This document shows positions 32,849 to 32,960 of a stretch of 32,960 nt of DNA, piece after piece. The notes under the pieces were generated by a model, which was not told the origin of the DNA, searched no databases, and worked only from the letters and a program-made list of their open reading frames with translations. This DNA comes from Thermincola carboxydiphila (GTDB taxonomy: Bacteria; Bacillota; Thermincolia; Thermincolales; UBA2595), in NCBI GenBank assembly GCA_016841725.1, contig JAENYP010000010.1, forward strand, positions 1-32,960, in the 5' to 3' direction. Position 1 is the first letter of the stretch, and every line of letters begins with the position of its first letter. Made by a program: the position numbers and the translations under genes.

Positions 32849-32888
32849 ATAGTAGGGAATATACCTATCAGTTTAACAGCCGGTATTT

Positions 32889-32960
32889 TTACCAGAAACC
32901 GCCGTCTACTCCTCCCCACAGGAGTATCAGAATCAGGAACAGGAAAAACGGGAAAGTTGC
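32889..32960 (-). CDS. Tiny membrane protein, YjcZ-like (4), cut by the window end
   Basis: The last 23 codons and the TAA stop (32889) are present: ATFPFFLFLILILLWGGVDG followed by GFW. The start lies beyond 32960. Same core and tail as gene 3, confirming a tandem family. Confidence 0.8.
   Translation of the reverse strand, partial: ATFPFFLFLILILLWGGVDGGFW

Noticed and set aside
1-32960. CRISPR arrays, tRNA or rRNA genes
   Set aside because: No regularly spaced repeats, cloverleaf or rRNA-like sequence was recognised on either strand.

Overview
The window looks like a chromosomal segment of an anaerobic, spore-forming Firmicute of the Peptococcaceae/Desulfotomaculum type. The signs are strong GGAGG ribosome sites, SigH-type promoters, tiny YjcZ-like sporulation membrane proteins, an S-layer-homology protein, a DUF2680 (YckD-like) protein, multiheme c-type cytochrome lipoproteins and a ferredoxin-dependent 2-oxoacid oxidoreductase. 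No rRNA, tRNA or CRISPR array was seen. All assignments come from reading the sequence; no database search was possible.

Layout. 1-1464 is a mobile and decayed patch: the 5' end of a group IIC intron placed right behind a terminator, a RelE/ParE-Phd/YefM toxin-antitoxin pair, a broken small ORF behind a promoter with an inverted repeat, and a structured RNA that resembles HEARO/omega RNA (IscB-associated) with what may be a decayed IscB start. 1465-4369 holds an SLH protein and a MacB-like ABC transporter. 4460-14024 is the most distinctive part. A 9.2-kb minus-strand operon is bracketed by two perfectly identical 182-bp palindromic elements in opposite orientation. In transcription order it encodes a FemAB/BioF2-type acyltransferase, a class I methyltransferase, three B12-type radical SAM proteins, a FeeM-like N-acyltransferase, a phosphatidylserine-decarboxylase-like enzyme, a fourth radical SAM protein and an Rnk-like factor. 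This reads as an undescribed pathway for a modified lipid or acylated amine. Upstream, 13552-15963 preserves the scar of a duplication: two copies of a GNAT-FemAB gene pair under SigH-like promoters, one keeping only FemAB and the other only GNAT.

16124-24837 carries a cold-shock protein, an acyl-CoA synthetase, a hexaheme cytochrome lipoprotein, a YyaL/DUF255 gene broken by a 16-nt insertion beside its CxxC motif, a CorC/HlyC-type CBS protein and a chemotaxis receptor. 24875-25030 is a long rod-like inverted-repeat element of unknown type. 25102-28717 has a triheme cytochrome lipoprotein with a Pro/Gln tail, a Gln-rich small protein, and a compact ABC ATPase / HypB-like GTPase / [4Fe-4S] protein trio that looks like a metallocentre or activation module. 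28784-31480 is a complete four-subunit 2-oxoacid:ferredoxin oxidoreductase operon (delta-alpha-beta-gamma). 31680-32960 ends with a DUF2680 protein and an array of four tiny (29-33 aa) single-span membrane proteins, too short for usual gene calling, the last cut by the window edge.

The redox genes (cytochromes, Kor, Fe-S trio) fit a low-potential anaerobic energy metabolism. The radical SAM operon is the best candidate for new biology.
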